Positions 11,495 through 20,534 of a stretch of 64,000 nt of DNA are shown in pieces. Each line of letters opens with the position of its first letter. Positions within the stretch are counted from its first letter, which is position 1. The translations under genes were made by a program, and so were the position numbers. Source of the stretch: Timema cristinae. Its lineage: Eukaryota; Arthropoda; Insecta; Phasmatodea; Timematidae. The stretch lies in assembly GCA_039000515.1 (NCBI GenBank), contig JBCFYV010000278.1, positions 1-64,000 on the forward strand. Reading direction: 5' to 3'. The notes under the pieces are model-generated. The model saw nothing but the letters and a program-made list of their open reading frames with translations. It ran no database searches and was not told where the DNA came from.

Positions 11495-12155
11495 AGTGGT
11501 TGAAATGACAGTTTCAGCGCACTTTCTCCTATAAGGTTAACAGTGATCCTCCTTACACAGCATGTGGAGGCTCCACATGCTGTGTAAGGAGGATCACTTT
11601 CTCCCTGTAGACGCTTGGCGAGGCGGCTCAACCTGTAGGTCCCATACCGAATACGGGATTTTCTTGGTTGAAAACGACTGGTCCATGGGTAATTAGCGGG
11701 TAATAGTGGTATTGACCTGTCATAACAGCGCTCTCATTGGTTGAAATTGGTCAAGTGGTCTCGCCTACTCGCTCTCTGACTGGCTGTTGGTTTTCCCCTT
11801 CCCCTCCTGCCCCTCTCGCACATTTTCTGACCCCCTCCTCCTGACCTCGTTCCGGACATATTGATTATTCTATTATTGCTTATTTATGTATACTCATAGC
11901 ATTTTTATATATGAATATTTCTTTTTTATTTGAAATTAAATGTTTGTTCTTGATAATTAATTATTCATGATTGTTAATTGATTATTGCTAATTAATTATT
12001 GACTAGGATCAAGGTGCTGGAATTTTTTTATTTTTTTATTTTGTGGAGCAAACGGTTCGTGAAGTTTTGGCACGAACCTCGTGCTATGGCTGTCGGGGGT
12101 AGAATGAACATTGGCTCCTCCATCACAAGACTCTACTGGGCTGCCCGGAACAAAC
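11495..12155 (+). repeat. 0.66-kb repeat, copy 1 (hairpin-bearing)
   Basis: This segment recurs inverted at 24452-25108. Shared landmarks in order are AGTGGTTGAAATGACAG, CAGCGCACTTTCTC, a hairpin, GGCGGCTCAACCTGTAGGTC, ACGACTGGTCCATGGGTAAT, an AT-rich middle, and a highly conserved ~100 bp ending GCTGCCCGGAACAAAC. The conserved block contains a small stem-loop (GCACGA ACC TCGTGC). It is non-coding as far as can be seen. The family is unknown to me; it may be a terminal repeat of a large element or a dispersed non-autonomous element. Confidence 0.85.
11542..11598. repeat. perfect 27-bp-arm hairpin, 3-nt loop
   Basis: The arm from 11542 to 11568 is followed by GGC and its exact reverse complement through 11598. 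The copy at about 25006-25058 is the same hairpin with a few mismatches. Perfection in one copy suggests pairing is, or recently was, maintained. Confidence 0.95.
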
Positions 12156-12501
12156 AGCACGAACTTCTACCATTTGAGGTAGAGTGTGATAAATGATTCC
12201 CCTGCCTTGAGACTCCCTTTCACTTCCCCCTCCTTAGAGGTATGTGTTGTAACCCCTTATATGGTAATGGGTTTTCCCGATGACGTAATCATTGCGTGTT
12301 ATGTCACAACCCTGGTGCCAGTCTGTCAGGTCGACAAGACAAGTCAGAACAAGAAGAATAGACATTTAGGTCATTGACCTAGGAAAAAGGGTTTCCCTAT
12401 GACGTCATCGCAAACCTGGCACAACCCCTGAATTTTCCTCAAAGTGGGAGAGCATTGACACTGCTCTAATTATGCACAATCAGGGGCCTCGGAATTCACA
12501 G

Positions 12502-12591
12502 TTAGTGGCTGCTATTCCCCTCGACAAAAGTCTAATAAAATTGGTTGTTTAGTATCGTCTGTCGAAATGCATGGATGTGGGTATCCGTCAT
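12502..12591 (-). pseudogene. possible short ORF, reverse strand
   Basis: ATG at 12591 opens a frame of 29 codons on the minus strand, with one in-frame TAG, ending at TAA 12504-12502. It is listed only because a TATTTATA box sits 55 bp upstream (12653-12646). That is almost the spacing seen for the opposite-facing ORF at 13244. It is too short to be convincing alone. Confidence 0.2.
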
Positions 12592-12645
12592 GGTCCGGAA
12601 AAGTAAGGTAGAATTGTTCTAGAGTTTATGTGGAGTAAGGGAGAG

Positions 12646-12653
12646 TATAAATA
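12646..12653 (-). promoter_or_regulatory. TATA-like box facing left
   Basis: TATAAATA on the plus strand (TATTTATA on the minus strand) in a GC-richer setting, 55 bp before the ATG of the short minus-strand ORF. It could equally serve the plus strand, where no ORF follows closely. Confidence 0.3.
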
Positions 12654-13185
12654 CCCCCCTCCCTGTTAACCTGAATGAAATTCGAATCCCTTACCTCCCC
12701 CTGCCATAACGATATTAGCATGACATTTAGCTTGTGTAACCAATCCCGATACCACTTAAACAACAAAGAAATTTAATACTGCCGTAATTAACTTTTGCAA
12801 AAATTCATAAGTAATACAATTATGAAGATATTGAAATTATTTAATGGTCAAAAATATATTTTGACGAAATAATATGTAACAGGGGTGAATACATAGAGAC
12901 CGTTTGACGGGTAGACAAGACAAGAGTATATTGTGCCCATGAAGGATGGCGCAACTGTTTTCCCTGTCGCCAGGTTGGCGAGCAGAAAAGACAAGTCAGG
13001 TTAAGAATAGATCGCGAGGTCGAGACAAGAATATATCGTGACGTTTAATTATGTCGCAATGGGTTTTCCCTGGTGCCACCTTGGCGGCTCAACAAGACGT
13101 GTCGGGACAAGAATAGATCGTGAACTATGTCATTGACCATGTTCTTCTTCTCGTACCTCGTGGTGTCGATCGAGAAGGAGGTGGC

Positions 13186-13191
13186 TATAAA
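13186..13191 (+). promoter_or_regulatory. TATA box before the 13.24-kb ORF
   Basis: GGCTATAAAGAGGGGCGC is a strong TATA context, 53 bp upstream of the ATG at 13244. That distance allows a start site about 30 bp downstream and a short leader. A second TATTTATAAG lies at 13215. Confidence 0.5.
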
Positions 13192-13243
13192 GAGGGGCGC
13201 CCACTTGGTTGTCTATTTATAAGCGTTTGTAGAACCGTTCAAG

Positions 13244-13534
13244 ATGGACAAGTTAAAGTAGCTGGTAAATATTGTTGACGCCGTGAAGAACGTAAAATAG
13301 TGTGATCTAACCGTAGATCAAAAGTACTCGGTGGATAAATTAAAATAGGTCAATACAAAGTTCGGGAGACGCCTAATAGCCTATCTAGATGGCGAGCTTT
13401 GTGTATTTTTACCCTGTCGTTTTGGTACTCTAACAGATGAAGACGTGTTTGAGCTTAATAAAGAAAAACTAGTATTTACCTGCACCGGAGTAAAACCCGG
13501 TTCACCTACCATTGTGAATTTTGAACTTGTTTAA
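13244..13534 (+). pseudogene. small virus/transposon-like ORF with three TAG stops
   Basis: ATG at 13244 begins a 96-codon frame that ends at TAA 13532 and is interrupted only by TAG at 13259, 13298 and 13346. All three could come from single C-to-T changes in CAG. The rest reads as a real protein, with VNTKFGRRLIAYLDGE, VFLPCRFGTLTDEDVFELNK and PTIVNFELV. The pattern of a TxFGxxxxAxLD core followed by VFLPxRF resembles a small protein family I associate with multi-copy arthropod and cnidarian mobile or virus-like elements. That link is from memory and unverified. It sits directly downstream of the TATA box and direct repeats. It is probably an inactive endogenous copy; recoding is less likely. 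Confidence 0.55.
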
Positions 13535-13686
13535 AAGACGGTGCAGTTAAAAACAACAACAACAACATCGCGCAGTGGAGCAGTTAATACATATGCATCG
13601 TATCGCATGGTGGACCCTACAAACCATACAGCACGTTTAGCTCTCAGATGCACTCACCAGGCTTAGAACCGGATATATTAATTTAA
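13535..13686 (+). pseudogene. small ORF with asparagine run, overlapping the next ORF
   Basis: Another frame is open just after the previous stop. It has a run of five Asn codons (13552-13566), one TAA at 13585, then HGGPYKPYSTFSSQMHSPG and PDILI, stopping at TAA 13684-13686. No ATG is visible at its start, so it may have been reached by splicing or frameshift, or the start is lost. Its stop overlaps the next start codon as TAATG. It has no recognised family. The compact overlap is typical of viruses and is unusual in animal genes. Confidence 0.4.
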
Positions 13687-14249
13687 TGTTTGTGGGTCAT
13701 ACGATTGCGGGGCGTGCCTATATGACTGTAGAGAATATTTACAGTGTGGTGGTGTGTGATAGACATGTAATTTACAAAGTAGAGGAGTGAGGCTACATCG
13801 AGTTTTGTGACTCTAACTGTCACACGATAAGAGCGACTGAAATAATACCCTACGAGAGAATCGAGGTGGCTTAAATGTTTGATATGAAGTGTGCTGTTTA
13901 CAATTTCCACAAAAGGGACGTTGTGGCTGTGTTGCCCAGGCCACTACCACCGCCCTTCCGAGCTCCACACCACCCACCACCTTCCTTCACAATGACGCCG
14001 CAGCAACCGTCCCCACCCTGAGAGACACAGGCGTACCCACCCCAAGAGACACCGGCGTACTCGCCCCCAGAGTCACAGGCGTACCAACCCCCAGAGTCAC
14101 AGGCTTACCAGCCGTCAGAGTCACCCGAGTACCCGCCACCAGAGACATCTGCCTACCAGTCAGCAGAGTCACCCACGTACCCACCACCAGTGGAGGAGGA
14201 GGTAAAGTCCGAAGAACCCGTAAATCTCGAGGATTTGACAATGTACTAA
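13686..14249 (+). pseudogene. ORF with C-terminal proline/tyrosine 8-residue repeats
   Basis: ATG at 13686 overlaps the preceding stop. The frame runs 188 codons to TAA 14247, with stops at 13788 (TGA), 13872 (TAA) and 14019 (TGA). The N-terminal half (GHTIAGRAYMTVENIYSVVV, IEFCDSNCHTIRATEIIPYE) looks globular. A proline-rich hinge (LPRPLPPPF) follows. Then come about seven 24-bp units coding xxAYxPPE-like 8-residue repeats, and an acidic tail (EEEVKSEEP). Another frame is also open through the repeat (13889-14266) but reads as low-complexity threonine/valine/proline. I prefer this frame because of its acidic tail and overlap with upstream ORFs. Function unknown; a structural or adaptor role is a guess. 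Confidence 0.5.
14024..14190. repeat. 24-bp coding minisatellite
   Basis: About seven diverged copies of a 24-bp unit (CCCCCAGAGTCACAGGCGTA-like). The unit length is a multiple of three, so the repeat is kept in frame. Confidence 0.85.
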
Positions 14250-14429
14250 ACTTATTCAACTGTTAAAATTATGCGTGAAATGCTCCACAACTACATACTC
14301 GGTCTGGGCAGTTTCAGTAAAGTTTTCCTTCCAAAGTCAATCTATTATTTGGATAGTAAGCGATTTTAATCTAAAGCACGCTGTATGATATAGCTCGGAG
14401 GAACAAAGTGTGATGTTTAAAAGTGAATT

Positions 14430-14435
14430 AATAAA
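14430..14435 (+). terminator. polyadenylation signal after the ORF cluster
   Basis: AATAAA is followed within 20-30 bp by a GT-rich stretch (GTGCTCATGTGTTTGTAG). It is about 180 bp after the last stop codon and suits a shared 3' end for the cluster. Confidence 0.4.
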
Positions 14436-14558
14436 CTAGACGTGCTCATGTGTTTGTAGCACTCTGCTGGCGTTATCGGAGCTAGCGGCGACATTTTGAA
14501 TAAACGTGAGACGGGGGAACGCATTTTGTGAGTAGAGAGCGTTGCTACTTGAGCGAGA

Positions 14559-14740
14559 GTGTTTATTTTTTCTCCCAAGGAAATTTCTTTTGCTGCATCT
14601 CCAATTGACATTATGCTATTTAAATGCGGTGGATCCTATGCAAAGCTCTCCAAACTTATTCGGCACAAACATCAATGTCCATCAAACACCTTCAAATCCT
14701 GCTCACCAGGATTACTGTTTGGACGAAGAGGTATTGTGCA
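14559..14740 (+). pseudogene. zinc-finger-like ORF fragment ending in a minisatellite
   Basis: ATG at 14559 opens a frame with FKCGGSYAKLSKLIRHKHQC, spaced like a C2H2/C2HC finger lacking one metal ligand. It then reads 20-25 ordinary codons and runs into GACGGGTACCCGTC (a palindrome at about 14749-14762) and the GGCC minisatellite. The frame continues into the repeat to 14789 without biological sense. The product is unidentified. The minisatellite may have replaced the rest of the ORF. Confidence 0.35.
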
Positions 14741-14763
14741 GTGCGTTAGACGGGTACCCGTCA

Positions 14764-14962
14764 TTTGGCCTAAAAGGCATTTGGCCTAAAGTGTAGGCTA
14801 AACGCCTTTAGGCCAAATGCCTTTAGGCCAAATGCCTTTTAGGCCAAATGCCTTTAGGCCAAATGCCTTTTAGGCCAAATGCCTTTTAGGCCAAATGCCT
14901 TTAGGCCAAATGACTTTAGGCCAAACGCCTTTTAGGCCAAATGCCTTTTAGGCCAAACGACT
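14764..14962. repeat. GGCC-rich 16-17-bp minisatellite, array 1
   Basis: About 12 units of AGGCCAAATGCCTTT(T). The first two units, CATTTGGCCTAAAAGG, are in the opposite orientation. The unit is nearly self-complementary, so the array can form many small stems. The same unit forms array 2 at 23.39 kb. Confidence 0.95.
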
Positions 14963-15237
14963 TTTTGTAAAGTTAATTTTTAGACCATTTATTAAAATAT
15001 GTTTTGCTGACTCCGGAAACATTCGTTAAGATTTGTAGTGATGCTAATAGATGGCGAGGTGTGTAGTGTTTAGTTAAATAGTATATACTACCGTTTCAAA
15101 ATATATTAGTCTTTTCTCAATTTACTACTTCACAAGGTATAGCAGCACGTCCATTAACCTGTAGTACCACTTTTGTATGTTGAACTTTTTACATTGCCAA
15201 GGTTTTGTACTAATTTTTGACAAGCCATCTTGTTAAT
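14963..15237. other. AT-rich spacer
   Basis: Nothing recognisable is present between the minisatellite and a SINE copy. Confidence 0.6.
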
Positions 15238-15395
15238 GTGGGGAGTGCCAGGCCACCACCGTGGTTCGGATTCCACGTTAAACTGTAGGTCCTTCATTTC
15301 ATCTTACAATCACCCTACCACTACACATTAGCGTAAGTGCGTATAACCCGAACGGGTAGTAAGACGTGGTGCTAATAATAATAATAATTTTTGTA
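15238..15395 (+). mobile_element. SINE copy A (tRNA-derived, short form)
   Basis: It contains a pol III B-box-like GTGGTTCGGATTCCACG and a 3' end, GTATAACCCGAACGGGTA followed by GTAAGACGTGGTGCTAATAA and TAA repeats. The same 3' end occurs in copies at 17.2, 18.8 and 40.4 kb. The middle is shorter than in the 17.2-kb copy. Confidence 0.7.
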
Positions 15396-15691
15396 CCGTT
15401 TTGTACCAGAAATAAAAAGTTTTGTACCCGTACCGTTTTTTATTAACTAGCACATACATGTGGTTACACCATTTTAATAATTTTGTTTTATTTTGAATTT
15501 TGAATATATTTTTTTTAAGTGCCAAAGTATATTTTATCAGTCTTTCTAAGTATATTTGTTTATTAATTTTGCTAAATGAATTAATCAATCATTCATTTTT
15601 TTATAATCATATTAACTTACTCGAGTTTGCCCACGGCTTCGCTCACATTTTGGTTGGGTAAATTATCTTATTTTTAGCAAATCATCTAAAC
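15396..15691. other. AT-rich spacer
   Basis: Low-complexity AT-rich DNA; a minus-strand ORF here is lysine/tyrosine/asparagine-rich and looks like chance. Confidence 0.6.
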
Positions 15692-16024
15692 CAGGTTTTC
15701 TCAAACTCTATACTCTTGAGCCTTATATGAACATAAAATTAATTGTTAAGACTCTTATTCTTAGAATAAAATAACTTGTTTACGTTAAAATACAAAAATG
15801 AGACATTTATTATTTAATTGATTTAGTTATTTTCTGATAAGAGCTTTGTAGAAGTTTATAAAAATAGTAAGGTTTTGTAAGATATTAATTAATTTTATTG
15901 CTTCATAGGCCAAACAGAATATTAATTTTTTAGTCAATCATAATTTAGGCAAGTCGAAAGAAGTGAGAAATTGGTTCACACCTCATCCGAAATCCCTTCG
16001 CGCCTCGCAGTTTGAGAAACCCCG
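15692..16024. mobile_element. hAT-type MITE (333 bp)
   Basis: The ends CAGGTTTTCTCAAACT and CGGGGTTTCTCAAACT (right end, reverse complement) resemble hAT termini. The flanking 8-mers ATCTAAAC (15684-15691) and AACTAAAC (16025-16032) match at 7 of 8 positions, as expected for an aged hAT target duplication. The interior is non-coding. Confidence 0.7.
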
Positions 16025-16124
16025 AACTAAACTACCAAAAATACAATTTCAGACACGTATGAGGCGAAAACTTTGTATGTTTATGAAGCCACAAATTAAC
16101 TACTACCTATAAGAAGTAAAATCT

Positions 16125-16147
16125 ATTTTATAAATATATATATAATC

Positions 16148-16194
<47 letters not shown>

Positions 16195-16195
16195 G
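16125..16195. repeat. TA microsatellite
   Basis: A long TATATA run with short interruptions. Similar runs are at 20477-20530, 22852-22868, 26006-26028 and 26337-26354. Confidence 0.95.
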
Positions 16196-16339
16196 TCTTT
16201 GCATCAATATTTGCTCGCTTACGCAGAGACATTGTTGAAATGAACACCAAAAGAAATAGTTTAAATTTACTAACTAAACATGAATTAATTTGAAAGAATC
16301 ACTCTAGTACTAAGCACCTCAGCTTATCAAATAAATTGT

Positions 16340-17080
16340 TCTGTTAGTAATTGTTTCTATTGGTTTTTGAAAATTTTCCCTTCTCCCCCCAATCATAATT
16401 TCTCTAACTCCCATTTAAACACATAGTTTTAAGAATACTTTCTTTATCTATAGTTGTTCTTCTACCTGCCAGCCAAATTTCGATTTTAAACTATAGATAA
16501 AAGGTTTTTTAACTCCCCCCGCCCCTCCCTTGATTTCATGGAGTTACATTTTAAAATGCTCAGACTTATTAGTTATTTGGAGTGGTGCATTTACGGTCAT
16601 GCCAAAATTCAATTTTTAACGACACTGCACTGAGATGTAGTAGTTTCTATTAATTTTGTAGATTTTGGACCCCTTATTCCCCAACCCACTTTGAGAAATT
16701 TATAGTCTAATGTTATTTTGGCTATCTGGGATTTGATTTATCTTTATTTATCTGTCAAAATTTTATTTTTTTCCTAATCTCAAAAAGTTTTTTTCTTTAT
16801 TATACTCCATCACCACTATTTCTCAGAATGCAATATTAAATAATAATAATAATAATTATTATTATTATTATTATTATGTAAATGTCTATTTGTGTTGTTT
16901 CCCGTACCTAATTAATAAATTTAAATTCTTTACAATACAGAGAAGTAATTAAATATATTAGTTTTTGAAAATGTTGACCTCCAAGCTCCCCTTCCTCCTG
17001 CAATTACTCAACTCACTGAGAAATTTCAAATTTTAAGGTTTATTTGGTCATCGTGATGGGTCCTTCCTTATACTAAGGCT
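16340..17080. repeat. old ~150-bp satellite, second block
   Basis: The same theme as 6.3-8.05 kb recurs: TACCTGCCAGCCAAATT, GGAGTTACATTTTAAAATG, TTATTTGGAGTGGT, CACTTTGAGAAATTT and CCCCTCCC blocks. Starts lie near 16452, 16578, 16724, 16895 and 17045. A TAA/TTA triplet run (16841-16878) interrupts it. Confidence 0.5.
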
Positions 17081-17235
17081 ACTAGAGTTGTAGGGAAGGC
17101 TCGTTCACTTTACCGGCCAGCATTCAGCTCTGTCCTAACACGCAGCGCTGCTGTAACGTCTGATCGTGACCTAGCCAAGTTTGCTTCTGTTCAGATCATG
17201 TGACTGTGTAGTGCAGCACTTTTTTAAAATTATTA

Positions 17236-17483
17236 TTCAGCACCACGTCTTACTACCCGTTCGGGTTATACGCCCAAGTACTAATTACGCTAATGGATTA
17301 GGAATTGGGAAGGTTGAATTAGTGGAAGTGAACCCGCATTTGCGTGGAGGGAGAGTGGAAAACCATTGAGGAACCCCCCCCCCCCCCCAGTTCACCCGAC
17401 CGAGATTCAAACCTCGATCTCCCCATCCTCAGCAGTAGATCTCAACACGACTAGCGCGTTAGCTATCTACGCCACCGAGGCGG
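17236..17483 (-). mobile_element. SINE copy B, near full length
   Basis: On the minus strand it starts with a tRNA-like head (CCTCGGTGGCGTAGATAGC as A box, GAGGTTTGAATCTCGG as B box). A C/G homopolymer (about 17370-17384), a CCACGCAAATGCGGG body and the shared 3' end GTATAACCCGAACGGGTAG follow. At about 248 bp this is the reference copy for the family here. Confidence 0.8.
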
Positions 17484-17599
17484 GTGCGCTCGTTACTAAC
17501 TTCTTATTTATGTCAAGTATGCTTCCAAAGTCAATGTGAATAGTAAATTTTTGTATGTTTATTGTAAGCTTTCTTATTATTTATGCGTGAAGGGTTACG

Positions 17600-17885
17600 A
17601 AAAGTGTCATACCGATACTAAGAAAATTCCGGGTAAGCGTTGTACCGTTGCCGTATGCAATAAAAGTAATCTAAGAGATATGGTGTTATACACCATGACT
17701 TCCCTAAAGATTCTGATGTCAGATGAAGATGTATTCCCTTCTGAACGAGATGGAAAATGGAGTCATGATTCATATTTTATTTGCTCATAACATTTTTTCA
17801 CCTAATGAATATGAACAAGACCTTCAGTCCTAACTGCTGTAATTTCCTTAAAAAAGCAAATTAAAATCGCCCTTATTTGTGATGT
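17600..17885 (+). pseudogene. THAP-domain zinc-finger fossil
   Basis: Across two frames the stretch reads RCTVAVCNKSN, then HDFPKDSDVR, then a Trp near 17760, ICS-HFFT, YEQDLQS and KSKLKSP. This order (C-x4-C, HxFPKD, W, ICSxHF, DYExDL, LKxxAxP) is that of a THAP domain, a C2CH DNA-binding finger of P-element-like transposases and host factors. One frameshift near 17690 and several stops break it. The following 300 bp contains no recognisable transposase core. It is probably a relic of a THAP transposon or a dead THAP gene. Confidence 0.65.
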
Positions 17886-18624
17886 CTCCGAAAATGTTAT
17901 CCAAGGGGAAAATATATCACCCGTGAATCTAGGCATTGTATTAGATTTACGAAACAAATAGTAAGTGGTTTCATGGCGTGTAAACATGTCACCCCCAATA
18001 GTTTTACTTTATGGAAAAGTCCCCTTCTATAGTGAATTTAATGATTTGTTTAAATAGTTTACTTAACTGCAAGATTTCACATATGCATTTTATAACCTTA
18101 TTAAACAAATCGATCTTGCTTCATTAATGTGGACAGTAGTCTATAAGAAAAATCTCCCCATGCAAGGTGGATATAGTTTTATGTTATCCGTGCCATCTTA
18201 AAACATACTTTAGAAACATTATTTCTAAATTTAATAAATCACGTGGCTGTATGACACACATGAATATGTTTTTGTACAAGAACATAGTTTATTGTGGTAC
18301 ATGAACAAATGTATATAGTACGCAAGTTAATGAAAGCATTAAGGTATTTGGTGACGTAAATGTTCACTTAAATTATGTGTTAACTTTTCAATATAAATTT
18401 AATAACCCTCTTGTAAGTAGGCCTATTCATACAATTTGTAGTATAGTGAAAATCGTGAATTTATATTAATGTTCAACTGAGTGTGTCAAACTATATATTT
18501 AAAGGGTAATATTAGATTCAGCTATATTTGTGTTATATAAGTTGGTAATAATATATGCCCCCTCAAAGTTGGAGATAATATGTGTGTCCTCAACCTATAT
18601 CCCCCACCCGCCCCCCCCTCAGTT

Positions 18625-18825
18625 GGAAATAAAGTTGTCCTCTAAGATTGAAGTTCAAATCCCAGCCGGGTGTAACAAGGGTATTTTTCCCTAAAATGGT
18701 ACCCCACTCTCAATATACGCAAATGTAGGTACATTCAATCTAAAATGTAACATTCCTCATTCCTGGTTCATTAGGGTAAATTGATGTATGTGTACAACTC
18801 AAACGGGTAGTAAGTCACAATGAAA
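18625..18825 (+). mobile_element. SINE copy C
   Basis: B-box-like AGTTCAAATCCCAGCCGGGTG, then the same body order as copy B (ATGGTACCCCACTCTC, ACGCAAATGTAGGT, GTTCATTAGGGTAAATTG) and the 3' end ACTCAAACGGGTAGTAAG. It is diverged and lacks the A-box part. Confidence 0.7.
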
Positions 18826-19352
18826 AAAACCTATTGTGATGACTATCAAGAGTATCGGCGAAGCTTTATAAGTGTTGGGCGAGGTAGTTTGTAAAAACAC
18901 TATTTTTAAGGAGTTTTTAGGTGCTTGACTCCAAGCCAGTGGAAAATATTTGAAAATGGAATGCCACTAAAAGCTATTTGGGGTGTTCCTTAAGCATTTA
19001 GAAATAATAATAGATTGTTATATAATCTTTTTGAAGTTTGATGCAAACCATCTTTCAGCTTCAAATTCAAGTATATCAGAGGGAAGTTTAACAAAATGGA
19101 GGGAGGCACATTTCGATGGGGGGAGAAAAATTTGGTAATACCCCACCCTATCAACCCTTCCCTCTTTCCCAGTTCACGCTCAATGAGTGACACTCGATAT
19201 AAAACTAGTGACAGACAAACCGTAGAATGTAGATTATTTCCTCAGAGTCTGACAAACTAACTTAAATCTAGAACAAATACAACATCCAGCCCCCTAACAG
19301 TTAATTCATCATTGTGAAAGGGGAAAAGCACAGTCAACCAATGATACGTTTT
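18826..19352. other. spacer with tRNA-SINE body
   Basis: No gene is visible. The last ~120 bp may be the body of the tRNA-like element that follows on the minus strand: ATTAATTTATCACTGTGAAA near 42340 resembles the segment near 19300. Confidence 0.4.
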
Positions 19353-19429
19353 TCGGACATTCCGGGAATCGAACCCGGGACCTTTAGCTCAGTATACAAA
19401 CACGCTACCAACTGAGATAAAGTGTCGGA
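19353..19429 (-). tRNA. tRNA-like pseudogene or SINE head
   Basis: On the minus strand a 77-nt unit has an A-box-like TATCTCAGTTGGTAGCG and a canonical T arm CCGGG TTCGATT CCCGG with a perfect 5-bp stem. The acceptor stem has mismatches and the anticodon arm is poor. It is therefore a decayed tRNA or the head of a SINE, not a working gene. Confidence 0.45.
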
Positions 19430-20475
19430 CTGTGTATTGAGATCAACATTTAGTACGGTTTATGTGTTGTTAGCAAAATAATTCTATATTACGTGATAAA
19501 AAAATTACACCTCTGTACACAAATAAAAACTGGTACGTTGGTATTAACGCTGTAAGCTACCTGGTCTCATAAGTCATCGCACTCAAAATATAACTTGTTT
19601 TTAAGTGACGCGGAGGTCGGGGTGTAGTGTAGTTCTTCTTTTATATTCATTCAAGTATTAAATTATAAAAGACTTGTGAGATTTAAATGTATTTATTGAA
19701 TGATCATAATACTAGTGTAAATATTTTTATGAGAGTTCGGCCATTCATTTTTTCTGGTACAAAGGCTCCTTCGGTCTAAAATGTGAGAACCCCTGGTCTA
19801 AGTCAATATATGTTAATGTGTTGAATAACACGCTCTGGTAGCTTTGTCAGTTCGAAGTACTTTAGTATTAATTTTAACCGAAATTGGGTGGGGTGCGAGT
19901 GATTCTGAAGTCTCTATATAAGCGAGGTCCTCGATGTAATAACCCATATCTTGTGTTAAGAAACTTAAAAACTAAAACGAACTTAACTACCAGAATGGTG
20001 GCTACTAGTTATATACATTTTCTTGTATACAATGTATGGAAGCTACTATGGTTGTGCTTTTTTCAAGTGAGAATATAAGTGGCACTTTTAATATGTGTGT
20101 GTTTTGAATATAAAGTCTTAAACCAAGTCTTAAAAAGGAGCCTATGTATACGACTCATCTTCTGTGTCTAATGTTTTAGTTATAAAATAAATAATTTATG
20201 TTTGTATTGAAATTATTAGGGGTTATGGGGGAAGGTGCCCCGTTTACTCCACCCCAATGAGTGCGCCACTGGTTCTAAGTAAACGCTTAGTTAGAGGTCA
20301 TTTTATCATAGATATAATTAATTTATAAAATATGATAGTTATTAAAATGGTTTTTATGAACTTATAACGCCCCTTTTTCTCGTCAAATGAAAAAATCAAA
20401 AGTATATCCATTAGCTTTTATTTAATTAAAGGGTAACAAACTTTTAGTTCAAAACCCTTTAAAAAAGGTTTAGAT

Positions 20476-20534
<59 letters not shown>

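Larger units (their letters stand above)
12264..13140. repeat. imperfect ~100-bp direct repeats with CRE-like sites
   Basis: Four or five diverged units share GGGTTTTCCCT, a TGCCACCTTGGCG- or CGCCAGGTTGGCG-like part and GACAAGACAAGTC-AGAATAGATCG. They occur near 12264-12370, 12372-12420, 12880-12940, 12942-13020 and 13045-13140. TGACGTAATC occurs at about 12280 and the palindrome TGACGTCA at about 12400. They lie just upstream of and between two oppositely facing TATA boxes. The layout resembles enhancer or origin repeats of large insect DNA viruses, but that is an analogy only. Confidence 0.6.

Noticed and set aside
13889..14266. 125-codon ORF in the alternative frame over the 24-bp repeat
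   Set aside because: It is open because the repeat lacks stops; its start lies inside the better-supported frame and its content is low-complexity.
14764..14962. GGCC arrays as CRISPR or coding repeats
   Set aside because: Simple contiguous 16-17-bp units with no spacers; frames through them carry no sense.
19781..20275. A second hAT-type MITE suggested by GTGAGAACCCCTGGTCTAAG
   Set aside because: No matching opposite end or convincing 8-bp duplication was found.
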